Source: Nitrospina sp052156635 (GTDB taxonomy: Bacteria > Nitrospinota > Nitrospinia > Nitrospinales > Nitrospinaceae). Taken from it: a stretch of DNA of 64,000 nucleotides. Positions 8,457-18,900 of the stretch are shown here, in pieces (position 1 is the stretch's first letter; each line of letters opens with the position of its first letter). The notes under the pieces were generated by a model, which saw only the letters and a program-made list of their open reading frames with translations, was not told the DNA's origin and made no database searches. Position numbers and translations under genes: made by a program. The DNA lies in the NCBI RefSeq assembly GCF_052156635.1, contig NZ_JBQKUO010000003.1, positions 1 through 64,000 on the forward strand, in the 5' to 3' direction.

Positions 8457-9374
8457 GTGGAAAAATCGGAACAAATCTGGATGGACGGCAGGCTGGTCCC
8501 GTGGGCGGAGGCCAATGTTCACGTCCTCACGCACACACTCCATTACGGATACGGGGTCTTCGAAGGCATCCGCTGTTACCGTTCGGGCAAAAAAAAATCC
8601 GCCATCTTTCGCCTGCCGGAACACGTCAAACGGCTGTTTGACGGCGCGAAAATCCTCGGCATCGAAATCCCCTACAGTGAGAAACAGATCACGCAGGCCA
8701 TCATCCAGACGGTGCAGGCCAACAAGCTCGAGGAATGTTACATCCGCCCCATCGTCTTCCTGGGCGACAACAAGATGGGGTTGAACCCGACCGGCGTTCA
8801 CGTTCGCGTCGCCATCGCCGCCTGGCCGTGGGGCACGTACCTGGGCGACGACGGACTGGAGAAAGGCATCCGCGTCCGCGTCTCGTCCTTCAACCGTCAC
8901 CACGTCAACGTCACCATGACCAAGGCCAAGGCCTGCGGCTACTACATCAATTCGATCTTTGCCAAGGCGGAGGCGGTACGCGACGGTTACGACGAGGCCA
9001 TCATGCTGGACACCAACGGTTACGTCACCGAAGGTTCGGGCGAGAACATCTTCCTCTACCACAAGGGCACGCTGATGACGCCGCCCTTGTCGACGGGCAT
9101 CCTCGACGGCATCACGCGCAACGCCGTGGTGCAGATCGCCAAGCACCTCAAGATTCCGCTGGAAGAGGCCGTTCTCACCCGCGACGAGTTGTACATCGCC
9201 GACGAGATCTTCCTCACCGGCACCGCCGCGGAGATCACCCCGGTGCGCGAGGTGGACAACCGCACCATCGGCGACGGCAAACGCGGCAAGATCACCAAAC
9301 AAATCCAGGATATGTTCTTCCAGACCGTCGCCGGCAAGCAGGCCAAGTTCCAACACTGGCTCACCGAAGTCTAG
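8457..9374 (+). CDS. ilvE: Branched-chain amino acid aminotransferase
   Basis: 305 aa, the normal length for class IV PLP aminotransferases. It carries out the last step of valine, leucine and isoleucine synthesis and the first step of their breakdown, using glutamate/2-oxoglutarate. Motifs: WMDGRLVPWAEA at the N-terminus, HTLHYGYGVFEGIRCY, KAKACGYYINS with the PLP lysine region, EGSGENIF and LTGTAAEITPVREV. The start is taken as GTG 8457: an AGGCAGG lies before it, homologues begin at this point, and the predicted promoter lies between it and the upstream in-frame ATG at 8373. It is a single-gene unit, with a 7-bp inverted repeat at the stop codon. Confidence 0.93.
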   Translation: MEKSEQIWMDGRLVPWAEANVHVLTHTLHYGYGVFEGIRCYRSGKKKSAIFRLPEHVKRLFDGAKILGIEIPYSEKQITQAIIQTVQANKLEECYIRPIVFLGDNKMGLNPTGVHVRVAIAAWPWGTYLGDDGLEKGIRVRVSSFNRHHVNVTMTKAKACGYYINSIFAKAEAVRDGYDEAIMLDTNGYVTEGSGENIFLYHKGTLMTPPLSTGILDGITRNAVVQIAKHLKIPLEEAVLTRDELYIADEIFLTGTAAEITPVREVDNRTIGDGKRGKITKQIQDMFFQTVAGKQAKFQHWLTEV

Positions 9375-9389
9375 TCCACCAAGTGGACT
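9373..9389 (+). other. Hairpin at the ilvE stop codon
   Basis: AGTCCAC and GTGGACT form a perfect 7-bp inverted repeat with a 3-base loop starting inside the stop codon. No T run follows, so it may stabilise the 3' end or be a weak terminator. Confidence 0.4.
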
Positions 9390-9393
9390 GAGA

Positions 9394-9690
9394 ACGGGGT
9401 ACTGCCCTACCGGCGAAACGAGAGTCCGTGGGCCCAATCCTGAATCCACTCTCTTGCCTCCGGGCGCAGTCCGCCCCTCCACGAGGGGAAGGAAACCGGG
9501 TACTGCTCTTCTGGCGATCGATGGTCCGTGGGCCCAATCCTGAATCCACTCTCTTGCCTCCGGGCGCAGTCCGCCCCTCCACGAGGGGAAGGAACCGGGT
9601 ACTGCTCTCCTGGCGATCGATGGTCTGTGTGCCCGATCCTGAATCCACTCTATTGCCCCCGGACGCAGTCCGGCCCGAAATCGACGAAAA
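9394..9690. repeat. Tandem ~100-bp direct repeats, about three copies
   Basis: Three head-to-tail units begin near 9394, 9495 and 9594 (period 99-101 bp). The second and third are nearly identical over GCGATCGATGGTC, CCTGAATCCACTCT and CGCAGTCCG; the first diverges at its left end and the third at its right end, which is incomplete. Within units, CCCCTCCACGAGGGG is an inverted repeat. Frames through it are open in several phases only because it lacks stops, and no coding bias is evident. Function unknown. Confidence 0.8.
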
Positions 9691-9718
9691 AATCACGGAC
9701 GAAAACCCGTTAAACAAA

Positions 9719-9748
9719 TTGGATTTACCGGAAAAAATGCATTAAAAT
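9719..9748 (+). promoter_or_regulatory. Predicted promoter of fmdB-ntrB-ntrC
   Basis: TTGGAT, an 18-base spacer and TAAAAT (5 of 6 matches in the -10). The leader of about 120 bases before fmdB contains the inverted repeat CCGCC/GGCGG near 9802. The remainder of the 9375-9878 gap is the tandem repeat described separately. Confidence 0.5.
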
Positions 9749-9878
9749 GCGGCATACAACTTGCCAAGCGCAAACGGGCATCTTATTCCTGAACAGGTTT
9801 TGCCGCCACAGCGGCGGGGAGACGGCCTCCTCACCCGGCCAGGCGATAGGTCCCATATAATTCAAGGAGTTAGAATAA

Positions 9879-10280
9879 ATGCCCATTTACGAATACGAAT
9901 GTGAATCCTGCGGCACCACGTTTGAGTTGATGCAGTCCATAAACGCCAAGGCACCCAAGCAATGCGAGACGGCTGCATGCAAAGGCAAGCCCCGGCGCAA
10001 AATATCCGCTTCGGGCTTCATCCTGAAGGGAAGCGGCTGGTACGCAACGGACTACCCGTCCGAATCCCGCAAAAAAGGTTGGGAGGCGGAAAGCAAGCAG
10101 GACAATGGCAACAGTGCTCCGGCTCCTTCGGGCGAGAGCTGTTCGAGCCCCGGGTGCGCCAACCCGGCCACCACCACCGCGCCCAAGCTGAAGTCCAACC
10201 CGATTGCGGAGGCCAGCAAAAACCCGTACTCCGGGGGCAAGAAAAAAGCCAAAAAGTCCGGGGCCAAATCCAAAAACTGA
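9879..10280 (+). CDS. FmdB-family zinc-ribbon protein
   Basis: 133 aa. The N-terminus MPIYEYECESCGTTFE followed by a second Cys pair region (CETAACKGK) is the FmdB-type zinc ribbon; then FILKGSGWYATDYPSE, also typical. The C-terminal half is low-complexity, Ser/Lys-rich, with an extra C-x4-C. The family was named for a putative formamidase regulator but its function is unproven. AAGGAG precedes the ATG. It is the first gene of a probable unit with the sensor kinase 14 bp downstream. Confidence 0.88.
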   Translation: MPIYEYECESCGTTFELMQSINAKAPKQCETAACKGKPRRKISASGFILKGSGWYATDYPSESRKKGWEAESKQDNGNSAPAPSGESCSSPGCANPATTTAPKLKSNPIAEASKNPYSGGKKKAKKSGAKSKN

Positions 10281-10294
10281 GGTCCCGCGTTTAT

Positions 10295-11379
10295 ATGGGG
10301 GAAGCAAACCCTGTTTTCAAAAACATCATTGCGTCCATCGTCGATGGCATCATCCTGATATCCCGGGAGGGGACCATCCTCCACGCCAACCTGGCCACGG
10401 AGGAGATGTTCCAGCAATCCCGGGATCATTTTTTGAACCGCCCGGCGGGCGACCTGTTTCCCGGCCAGCCGGAGTTGCAGAACAAGATCGAAGACACCCT
10501 GCAAAACGGGGTGGCCTATCACCAGATTGAAGGACAGGGTCACCGACGCGCCCATTCCACGACGTTTCCCGTGAGCATCACCATATCGCCTTACATCAAC
10601 GACCAGAACCAGCCGGAAGGGGCGGTGCTGTACGTTCGCGACTGCACGCTGGCGCAGGAACTGGAGGAGATCAGCCGCCCTTTCGACGCCATCTCCCACC
10701 TGGGCACGTTGTCGCTGGGCATGGCGCACGAGATCAAGAACCCGCTCGTGTCCATTTCCGGATCTGCACAATTGCTCCGCAGAAAACTGCCGGAGGAACA
10801 TCACAAATTTCTCGACGTGGTCATCAAGGAATCGGAGCGCATCAACCGCATGATCGACCGCATGCTCAATTTCGCGCGGCCCCTGGACCTCGACCTCGAG
10901 ACCATCAACATCCACCAGATTCTGGAGGAAATCCTCCTGCTGGAAAAACAGTCGCACGAAGCGGCCATCCGGTTCGAGTCCGTCTACGATCCCAGCCTGC
11001 CACCGATAGAAGGCGACGGCGACCGGCTGAAGCAGGTGTTCCTGAACCTCATCCAGAACGCCATCGAAGCCATGCCGGACGGCGGCACATTGAAGGTCCT
11101 GACGCGCTATCACACGGATTATGCCGTGCGCTCCCAGATTCGCCCCGACCGGCGGAAGACCATCCTGGTCGAGATCGTGGACACGGGGCTGGGGATCACG
11201 CCCGAAAACATGAAGCACCTGTTCACCCCCTTCCACACCACCAAGAGCCAGGGAAACGGGTTGGGGCTTCCGCTTTCACTTAAGATTGTCGAAAACCACC
11301 ACGGTAAGATAAAAGTCATTTCCGAACCCGGTTCCGGCACCCGGGTGCAGGTGTACCTGCCGGTCAAACAGGAGAATGC

Positions 11380-11383
<4 letters not shown>
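10295..11383 (+). CDS. NtrB-type PAS sensor histidine kinase
   Basis: 362 aa, no membrane segment. A PAS domain occupies about residues 5-125 (VDGIILISREGTILHAN), followed by HisKA with the phosphoacceptor in LGMAHEIKNPLVSISG and an HATPase domain with the N box NLIQNAIEAMP, the G1 box DTGLGI, the F box LFTPFHTTK and the G2 box GNGLGLPLS. It should autophosphorylate and pass phosphate to the sigma-54 regulator whose ATG overlaps its stop. ATG 10295 is chosen because the PAS domain begins just after it; the open frame upstream overlaps fmdB. The signal is unknown. It resembles NtrB/AtoS/ZraS, and nitrogen sensing cannot be assumed. Confidence 0.92.
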
Positions 11384-12843
<1,460 letters not shown>

Positions 12844-12855
12844 AAAGTCCGCACT

Positions 12856-13818
12856 GTGAAGACGGAAGCCATCGTATCCATCAAAAATGCAATGGGTGGT
12901 CGTCTGGAAATCGTCCGTCAAACCTTCCCGGCGCACAACGGCAAACCCACCCGGCGTATTTCGTTTGTCGCGGGACTGCATGGGGACGAACTGGCGGGGC
13001 TCTACCTGTGTCACCGTATCATTCGCGCGCTACGGGAATTGCAGGACACACAGCCGGAGGTGTTTCTCGGCCAGATCAATTTTTATCCCGCGGCCAACCC
13101 GGCGGGCATACACAGTTCCAACCGTCTGTGGCCGTATTACGGACTGGACATGAACCGGGTCATTGGCCAGGAAAACGGTCATACCGTGGGAACTCGTGCC
13201 GCCTCCCTGCTTTACAAGGACATCCTGAACCACAGCGAGTATGCGGTGGATATTCACGCCAGCAACCTGCACCTTCTGGAGCTGCCGCAGATCCGGGTCA
13301 TCGAGGAATTCGCAGTCGACCTTTTACCGCTGGCAAGCGAGGCGAACGCCGACCTTGTCTGGGTCCACCCGATGGCGGGATTGTTCGAATCAACACTGGG
13401 TTACAACCTCAACCAGGAAAAAATTCCGACCCTCGTCATTGAGACCGGCATCTGCCAGCGAATCCACACCCATCTCATCGATCCCCTGTTCGAGGGCATG
13501 ATGCACTACCTGCTTCACCTGGGTATTCTCGACGCCAACTACCTGTCACCGGAGAGCGTCCGGTCACCACGCGTGCTCTACCCGAAGCAGGTCATGCAGG
13601 CGACGGCAAAGCACTCCGGACTGTTTGTCAGTTCGGTTCAGCCGGGGGAGACGGTCTGCCAGGGTCAACCCCTGGGACAGGTGTTGGACGTGGTGGAAGG
13701 AGAAGTGCTGGAAGACGTCACCGCACCCGCCGCGGGACTGCTGTTCACCCTGCGCGAGCATCCGCTGGTCCATTCCGGCGCCCTGCTGGCGCGCATTGCG
13801 CTGGATCCGGAATCGTGA
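12856..13818 (+). CDS. Succinylglutamate desuccinylase/aspartoacylase (AstE/AspA) family protein, apparently active
   Basis: 320 aa. A zinc carboxypeptidase-like (M14) hydrolase fold: the HxxE zinc pair is seen in GLHGDE (His42, Glu45), the third ligand in DIHAS (about His134), the substrate Arg in DMNR, and the catalytic Glu in VIETG (about Glu196). The C-terminal ~90 residues form a beta-barrel-like domain (GLFVSSVQPGETVCQGQPLG). Family enzymes cleave N-acyl amino acids; the substrate here is unknown. The start is GTG at 12856. Its last bases overlap the GTG of the paralogue, so the two proteins are probably made together. Confidence 0.85.
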   Translation: MKTEAIVSIKNAMGGRLEIVRQTFPAHNGKPTRRISFVAGLHGDELAGLYLCHRIIRALRELQDTQPEVFLGQINFYPAANPAGIHSSNRLWPYYGLDMNRVIGQENGHTVGTRAASLLYKDILNHSEYAVDIHASNLHLLELPQIRVIEEFAVDLLPLASEANADLVWVHPMAGLFESTLGYNLNQEKIPTLVIETGICQRIHTHLIDPLFEGMMHYLLHLGILDANYLSPESVRSPRVLYPKQVMQATAKHSGLFVSSVQPGETVCQGQPLGQVLDVVEGEVLEDVTAPAAGLLFTLREHPLVHSGALLARIALDPES

Positions 13819-14789
13819 AGCAGGAAATCTATTCCACCACCACGCCGCTCGGCGATACGCTCGCCCTCTACAAAAACATGTGGGAGGGACCGGAGGGCGG
13901 ACAGAAGCTGTCCATCGTTGCGGGTATCCAGGGCGACCGGTTGAACGGCCTGCTCGCCGCGGGCCGGATCGCGCACTTTCTGCAAAGCGTCGCCGACGGC
14001 AACGAGCCCGGCCTGAAACTTTCCGGCACCGTGCAGGTATTCCCGGTCGTCAACCACCGCGCTCTGGAATCCGGAACCGCTACATGGTGGTACGACAACC
14101 TGGACGCCGACCTCGCCTTCCCCGGCAGCGAGGAAGGCGACCTCACCGAAACGTTGTGCAACCGTCTGCTTCACGAGACCGCCGGGTCGGACTACGGAAT
14201 CATTCTTCAAACCGGATCGGCCCACTTCGAGGATGCGCCGCATGTGAGGGTCTACCGTCCGAGCCTCGCCATGCGCAAGGCCAGCCGCCAGTTCAACCTG
14301 TCGGTGATCCGTGAGGTTCCCGATATCCCATCGGTCAACCTGCAGCTCAGCCGCCAATGGCACGAAATGGACATCCAGACTTTCACCCTGTCCGCCGGGC
14401 GCCCGCAGGTATGCGATCCCTCTGCCATCGACGCCTTATTCGGAGCGATGATGCATTTCCTGCGCGAGATGGAATTCCTTTCCTGTGATGAACCGGACGG
14501 GGAAACGGTCGGGACGGAGGCGATGTTCTACAAATCCAAAAATGAAGTGTGGGTGAATACCCAAGTGGCAGGATTGTATCTACCCTGTGGCAGAGTGGGA
14601 GAAACGGTGGCGGCCGGCCAGAAACTGGGAGAGGTGTTCGAACTGTATGGGGGACAGTTGCTGGAAACGGTGGTCGCCCCGCAGGGGGGGCTTCTCGTAA
14701 GCCAGCGTGTTCACCCATTGGCCCATGAAAAAGAGGCGGTGGCGATCCTTCTCACCGGAGGCCATTCCAAGTGGTTCTGGCCTTTCTAA
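13815..14789 (+). CDS. AstE/AspA-family paralogue lacking the zinc site
   Basis: 324 aa, collinear with the preceding protein (VAGIQGDRLNGLLAAGRIA against VAGLHGDELAGLYLCHRII). The metal and catalytic residues are replaced: HxxE becomes Gln39-x2-Arg42, the DIHAS histidine position reads ILQTGS, DMNR becomes NLDADL, and the catalytic Glu region reads FTLSAGR. Length and fold residues are kept and the frame is intact, so it looks like a selected pseudoenzyme, perhaps a partner or regulatory subunit of the first gene, rather than a decaying copy. The start is GTG 13815, overlapping the upstream stop. Confidence 0.8.
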   Translation: MKQEIYSTTTPLGDTLALYKNMWEGPEGGQKLSIVAGIQGDRLNGLLAAGRIAHFLQSVADGNEPGLKLSGTVQVFPVVNHRALESGTATWWYDNLDADLAFPGSEEGDLTETLCNRLLHETAGSDYGIILQTGSAHFEDAPHVRVYRPSLAMRKASRQFNLSVIREVPDIPSVNLQLSRQWHEMDIQTFTLSAGRPQVCDPSAIDALFGAMMHFLREMEFLSCDEPDGETVGTEAMFYKSKNEVWVNTQVAGLYLPCGRVGETVAAGQKLGEVFELYGGQLLETVVAPQGGLLVSQRVHPLAHEKEAVAILLTGGHSKWFWPF

Positions 14790-14796
14790 ATCAAGG

Positions 14797-15063
14797 TCAC
14801 TCCAACGAGGAGAAATGGATGACCAGAATGACGAATCCCCAAAGTGAAAAACCCGCTCCCGCCAGGGCCATGAGTGTGCCGCGGATCGAGCGCTTTTTCA
14901 TCTCATCTTTCTTTTGACCATCCAGGAACCCCCATTTTTCGCGGGGATCGGTGCGGGCCATGTATTCCTTGTGTTCAATCCGGTTGCACAAGTTCAAAAG
15001 GCCGATTCCCAGAAGCATGATGACCGCGCCCATGATCGACTGTTCAGTAATGATGCCGTCCAA
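14797..15063 (-). CDS. Small membrane protein of unknown function
   Basis: 88 aa with two predicted transmembrane helices (about 12-25, IMGAVIMLLGIGLL, and 63-83, MALAGAGFSLWGFVILVI) separated by a charged loop. The start is TTG at 15063: a strong AGGAGG lies seven bases before it and no ATG is better placed. A well-formed promoter is present at 15126-15154. It converges on the AstE-like gene with a 7-bp gap. Not recognised. Confidence 0.7.
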   Translation of the reverse strand: MDGIITEQSIMGAVIMLLGIGLLNLCNRIEHKEYMARTDPREKWGFLDGQKKDEMKKRSIRGTLMALAGAGFSLWGFVILVIHFSSLE

Positions 15064-15125
15064 GGGTCCCCCTCCTATATATTAAGAGAATCCGTTTATT
15101 TGATTTACAACAAGTGTGTAAATAA

Positions 15126-15154
15126 AGTATAACAGAATGCACGTTAAAAAACAA
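15126..15154 (-). promoter_or_regulatory. Predicted promoter of the small membrane protein gene
   Basis: Minus strand TTGTTT, 17-base spacer, TATACT with an extended TG before the -10. The start is near 15119, giving a leader of about 55 bases to the TTG codon. Confidence 0.6.
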
Positions 15155-15185
15155 TAAGATCGATCTCAATCAGAGGCACGGAACC

Positions 15186-15214
15186 TTGCCGGAAAGGTCG
15201 CTTTGGGATAGACT
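15186..15214 (+). promoter_or_regulatory. Possible promoter of the methyltransferase-miaA unit
   Basis: TTGCCG, 17-base spacer, TAGACT; each box matches 4 of 6. The start would be near 15221, 30 bases before the ATG at 15251. Confidence 0.4.
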
Positions 15215-15250
15215 GGAGCCGTTTAAAAACGACCCTGGTGCCACAGTCCG

Positions 15251-15982
15251 ATGCCCCATTCCCTATCAATCGAGCAAAATCCAACAGGTTACCGTTATTC
15301 GGTGGAACCGTTTCTGCTGGCGCATTTCGTAGATCCTGAACCGGCTCAGCGCGTGCTGGAAGTGGGAACCGGATGCGGCATCCTGCCTCTGCTCCTCACC
15401 ACACGCGAACCGAAAATAGATATCACCGGTGTCGAGATCCAGGAATCACTGGTTCGCATAGCCATTCGCAACGTGGCGCAGAGTGGCCGGGCAGGCATAC
15501 GCATTCAACACGCGGATTTTCTGGAAATGGCGAGGGATCATCCTCCGTCGTCGTTCGACTGGATCGTCAGCAACCCGCCCTACCGCAAGCGCAACAGCGG
15601 CCGTATCAATCCGGATCCGGAAAAAGCCATTGCCCGCCATGAACTGAAACTCTCTTTGCCCGCTCTCATCGCCGCCGCCGCGCCGCTATTGAAACCGCAT
15701 GGCAAACTGGTGCTGGCCTACCCGCCGCTTCGGCGGGATGAATGGGTGACCGAACTGAAACGCAACGGACTCGTCCCCCGGCGACGCCTCACCGTTCATG
15801 GACATCACGACACCGAGCCGCGCATCCTGATCATGGAGGCGACGCAAGCGGAACTCTGCGGCCGGTGCGAAGACCAGACGCTGGTCATGTACAACCCCGA
15901 CGGCTCGTACACCGGGCCGATGCAGGCCATTTATGAACGCTTTGATTATTCTGGCCGGTCCCACCGCCTCCGGGAAAAGTGA
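15251..15982 (+). CDS. TrmN6-like tRNA(1)Val adenine-N6 methyltransferase family protein
   Basis: 243 aa class I SAM methyltransferase. The SAM loop is VLEVGTGCGILPLLL; the catalytic NPPY in VSNPPYRKRNSGRINP is the hallmark of N6-adenine methyltransferases and the surrounding residues match the TrmN6/YfiC group, which modifies A37 of tRNA-Val. The ATG at 15251 begins the family-conserved segment. Its last 50 bases overlap miaA, another tRNA A37-modifying gene, which supports a tRNA role. The exact tRNA target is inferred. Confidence 0.82.
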   Translation: MPHSLSIEQNPTGYRYSVEPFLLAHFVDPEPAQRVLEVGTGCGILPLLLTTREPKIDITGVEIQESLVRIAIRNVAQSGRAGIRIQHADFLEMARDHPPSSFDWIVSNPPYRKRNSGRINPDPEKAIARHELKLSLPALIAAAAPLLKPHGKLVLAYPPLRRDEWVTELKRNGLVPRRRLTVHGHHDTEPRILIMEATQAELCGRCEDQTLVMYNPDGSYTGPMQAIYERFDYSGRSHRLREK

Positions 15983-18900
15983 TACGGCGCTCGCTCTGGC
16001 CGGTCACATGGATGTGGAAATCGTCAGTGCCGACTCCATGCAGGTGTACCGCCACTTCGACATCGGCACCGCCAAGCCGTCTCATGAAGTCCGCTCGCGT
16101 GTTCCTCATCACCTGATCGACATTCTCGACCCGCACGAGCCATTCACCGCATTTGACTTCAAACAGCGGGCGCAGGAAGTGGTACGGGATATCCTCGCGC
16201 GCAACAGGATCCCCGTCATGGTGGGCGGCACCGGGTTGTACCTGAAAACTTTCATCGAAAACTACGAGTGCGCCGTGCAGCCGGATCCCGAAGTCCGCAG
16301 ACAGGTCCAACGCGAAATCGAACAGCGCGGCCCGGCCGCCCTGCACGATGAGTTGAAAAAGGTCGATCCCGAATACGCGGCCCAGATCGAACCCAACGAC
16401 CCCATCCGAATCGAACGCGCGCTCACCGTTTTCCGCCAAAGCGGGCGGCGCCTGTCCTCCTTTCACCAGACCGACATGGACAATAAAGAACCCGGATACA
16501 ATTTCGACATCCACCTGTTTCTTCTGGAACGGGAGAGGCAGGACCTGTACACCCACATCAATCACCGGGTCGAAAGAATGATCGACGACGGATTGAAAGA
16601 GGAGGTCGAACAGCTCATGGAACGGGGTTACAAAAAGGAATGGAAACCGTTTTCATCCATTGGCTACGCGCAAATGGTGCGTCACCTTGAAGGCGCCATT
16701 TCCCTCGATCGGGCGTGCTATGAAATCCAGCGGGAGACGCGCCATTTCGCCAAACGGCAGATCACCTGGTTCAAAAAAATGGAGGCCACCCGCCCCGTCC
16801 CGGTCCACGCTGCGGACACGGGTTCCACCCTGGCGGAAAAAGTTCTGCGCCTCCTGCCCAGCACCGTGGCACTGCTCCTGGCTTTCTGCTTGACCCTGTT
16901 GCCCGGGAACGTGAAGGCCGGCGAGGTACAGGAGGAATACCGCCAGGCGGTGGAAATGGTGCAATCCGGAAAGTGGGACCAGGCGCTCCAAATCCTCCAG
17001 CCGCTCGAACAGCAAACACTGGATACCGTCACCCGCAAACGCGTCACCTACCTCCTCGCCCGCGTTCATTCAAACCGCCTGGACCACAAACAGGCGCTCA
17101 AGTTCTTTGATAAAAGCCTCACCCTGTACCCGGAGGTGGAAGACGACATCCGCTATCAGCGTGCCCGCTCCCAGACCGCGCTGGGCCAATACGCGGAAGC
17201 GCTGGCGGAACTGGATCGCCTGGCGGTGCGTATTCCCTCTTCACTCTTGCTGCCGCGCGTGCACCTGTTGAAAGCGGACATTCATCGCCTGCAAAATCAT
17301 CCCGAACCCGCGCTGCGCCACCTGAAGGAAGCGTATCGGCTGATCCGCTCCCGCGTCAGCATGGAAGATTACATGGAAACCCTTCCGGACATCGTGACTC
17401 AACAGATCACCTTGTACGAAAAAACCGGCGACCAGCAAGGGGAATACGATGCCTGGCGTACGTTGTACGCAGTCTATCCCGATCATCCCAAAGCGGAGGA
17501 TGCCGAAGCCGCACTGGCCCGCCTTACTGCAAACGAAAGCGTCACGCCAAAACCGCTGTCTCTACGCGAACGTTCGCGCCGGCTGCGCAAACTGCTCGGT
17601 CAGGCGCGGTTCGAAACCGTCATTCATGAAGTGCGGTCCCTGATGGACGCTTCCAGTCGCATCCTGCCCGGCCGTTTTTATTTCATTCTTGCCGACGCCC
17701 ACCAGGGACTGCGTGACCGCGCCGCGGCAAACGAGGTGCTGAACGAGTTCATGCGTCGTTACCCCCTGCACGACAAGGTACCGAAGGCGGCGTTCATCGT
17801 CGGGCGCAACCTGTGGAACCTGGGCAACCGGGATGCGGCGCTGGAGCATTTTCAAAAAGTGGTGAAAACCGCCGGGCGGCGGGACCTGAAAACCGAGGCG
17901 GCATTCATCGTCGGGAAAATTCATGAAGAAGCGAAAAACGAGGAGGCCGCGTTGACGGCCTACGGTACGCTTGTAAAGAACCATGAGAAAACCGAGTTCG
18001 GCCAGCAGGCGGCGTGGCAGATCGGCTGGGTTCATTACCGCACCGAACGCTGGGAAGCGGCGGCAGACCAGTTCCGCACCAACCTCCAGCGGCTTCCGGA
18101 AGGGGACTTTGCCGACAAGAATGCCTTCTGGCTGGCAAAGTCTTTGGAGAAACAGAACAAAACGGACGAGGTCCGGCGGGTTTACGAGGACCTGGCACGC
18201 CAGTACCCCTACACCTATTACGGCCTGCAGGCACAAAACAAACTGGACGCAGGGACCGATCCCCATACCTTGACCCAGGTTGCCGTGACTCCGGTGGTGC
18301 AGACCGGTCTGGCCCCGGAAACCGATTCTCAGGGCAATCCCGGCCGGCCGCTGGACGACGGCGAATGGTTGCATTTTTCCCGCGCACTGGAATTGATCGA
18401 GCTCGGCTTTCACCGCCGGGCCCGCGAGGAATTACGCGAGGTCGCCGGTTCGGTGCGCAAGAACTTCGAGGGAGTGATGTGGCTGTCGCACTGGTTCAAC
18501 CGCGCACACGCGTTTTCCGATTCGCAGCGCGTGCTCGGTTTGTACCGCAGCTTCAAATCGCGCCACGGGGAAAAGGAACTGCCGGAGGCGTTCTGGAAGA
18601 ATTATTATCCTCCCGCCTACTTTCAGAAAGTGCGCAACTGGGCCCAGTCCTTTGAAGTGGATCCGTTGCTGGTCATCAGCCTCATGCGGCAGGAAAGCCT
18701 GTATGACCGGTGGTCGGTTTCCCCGGCCGGAGCACGGGGGCTCATGCAATTGATGCCGAAGACGGCCTCACGCATGCACCGGCAGGCGGGAAATGCCGAA
18801 GACCTGGACATCGAGGAGCTGTTCGATCCCAACCTGAACATTCGCCTCGGTGTGCGTTACTTGAGCCACCTCATGCAGGAACACGCCGGGAACCGCATTC

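Noticed and set aside
9394..9690. CRISPR array
   Set aside because: The repeats are contiguous 100-bp units without unique spacers and no cas genes are near.
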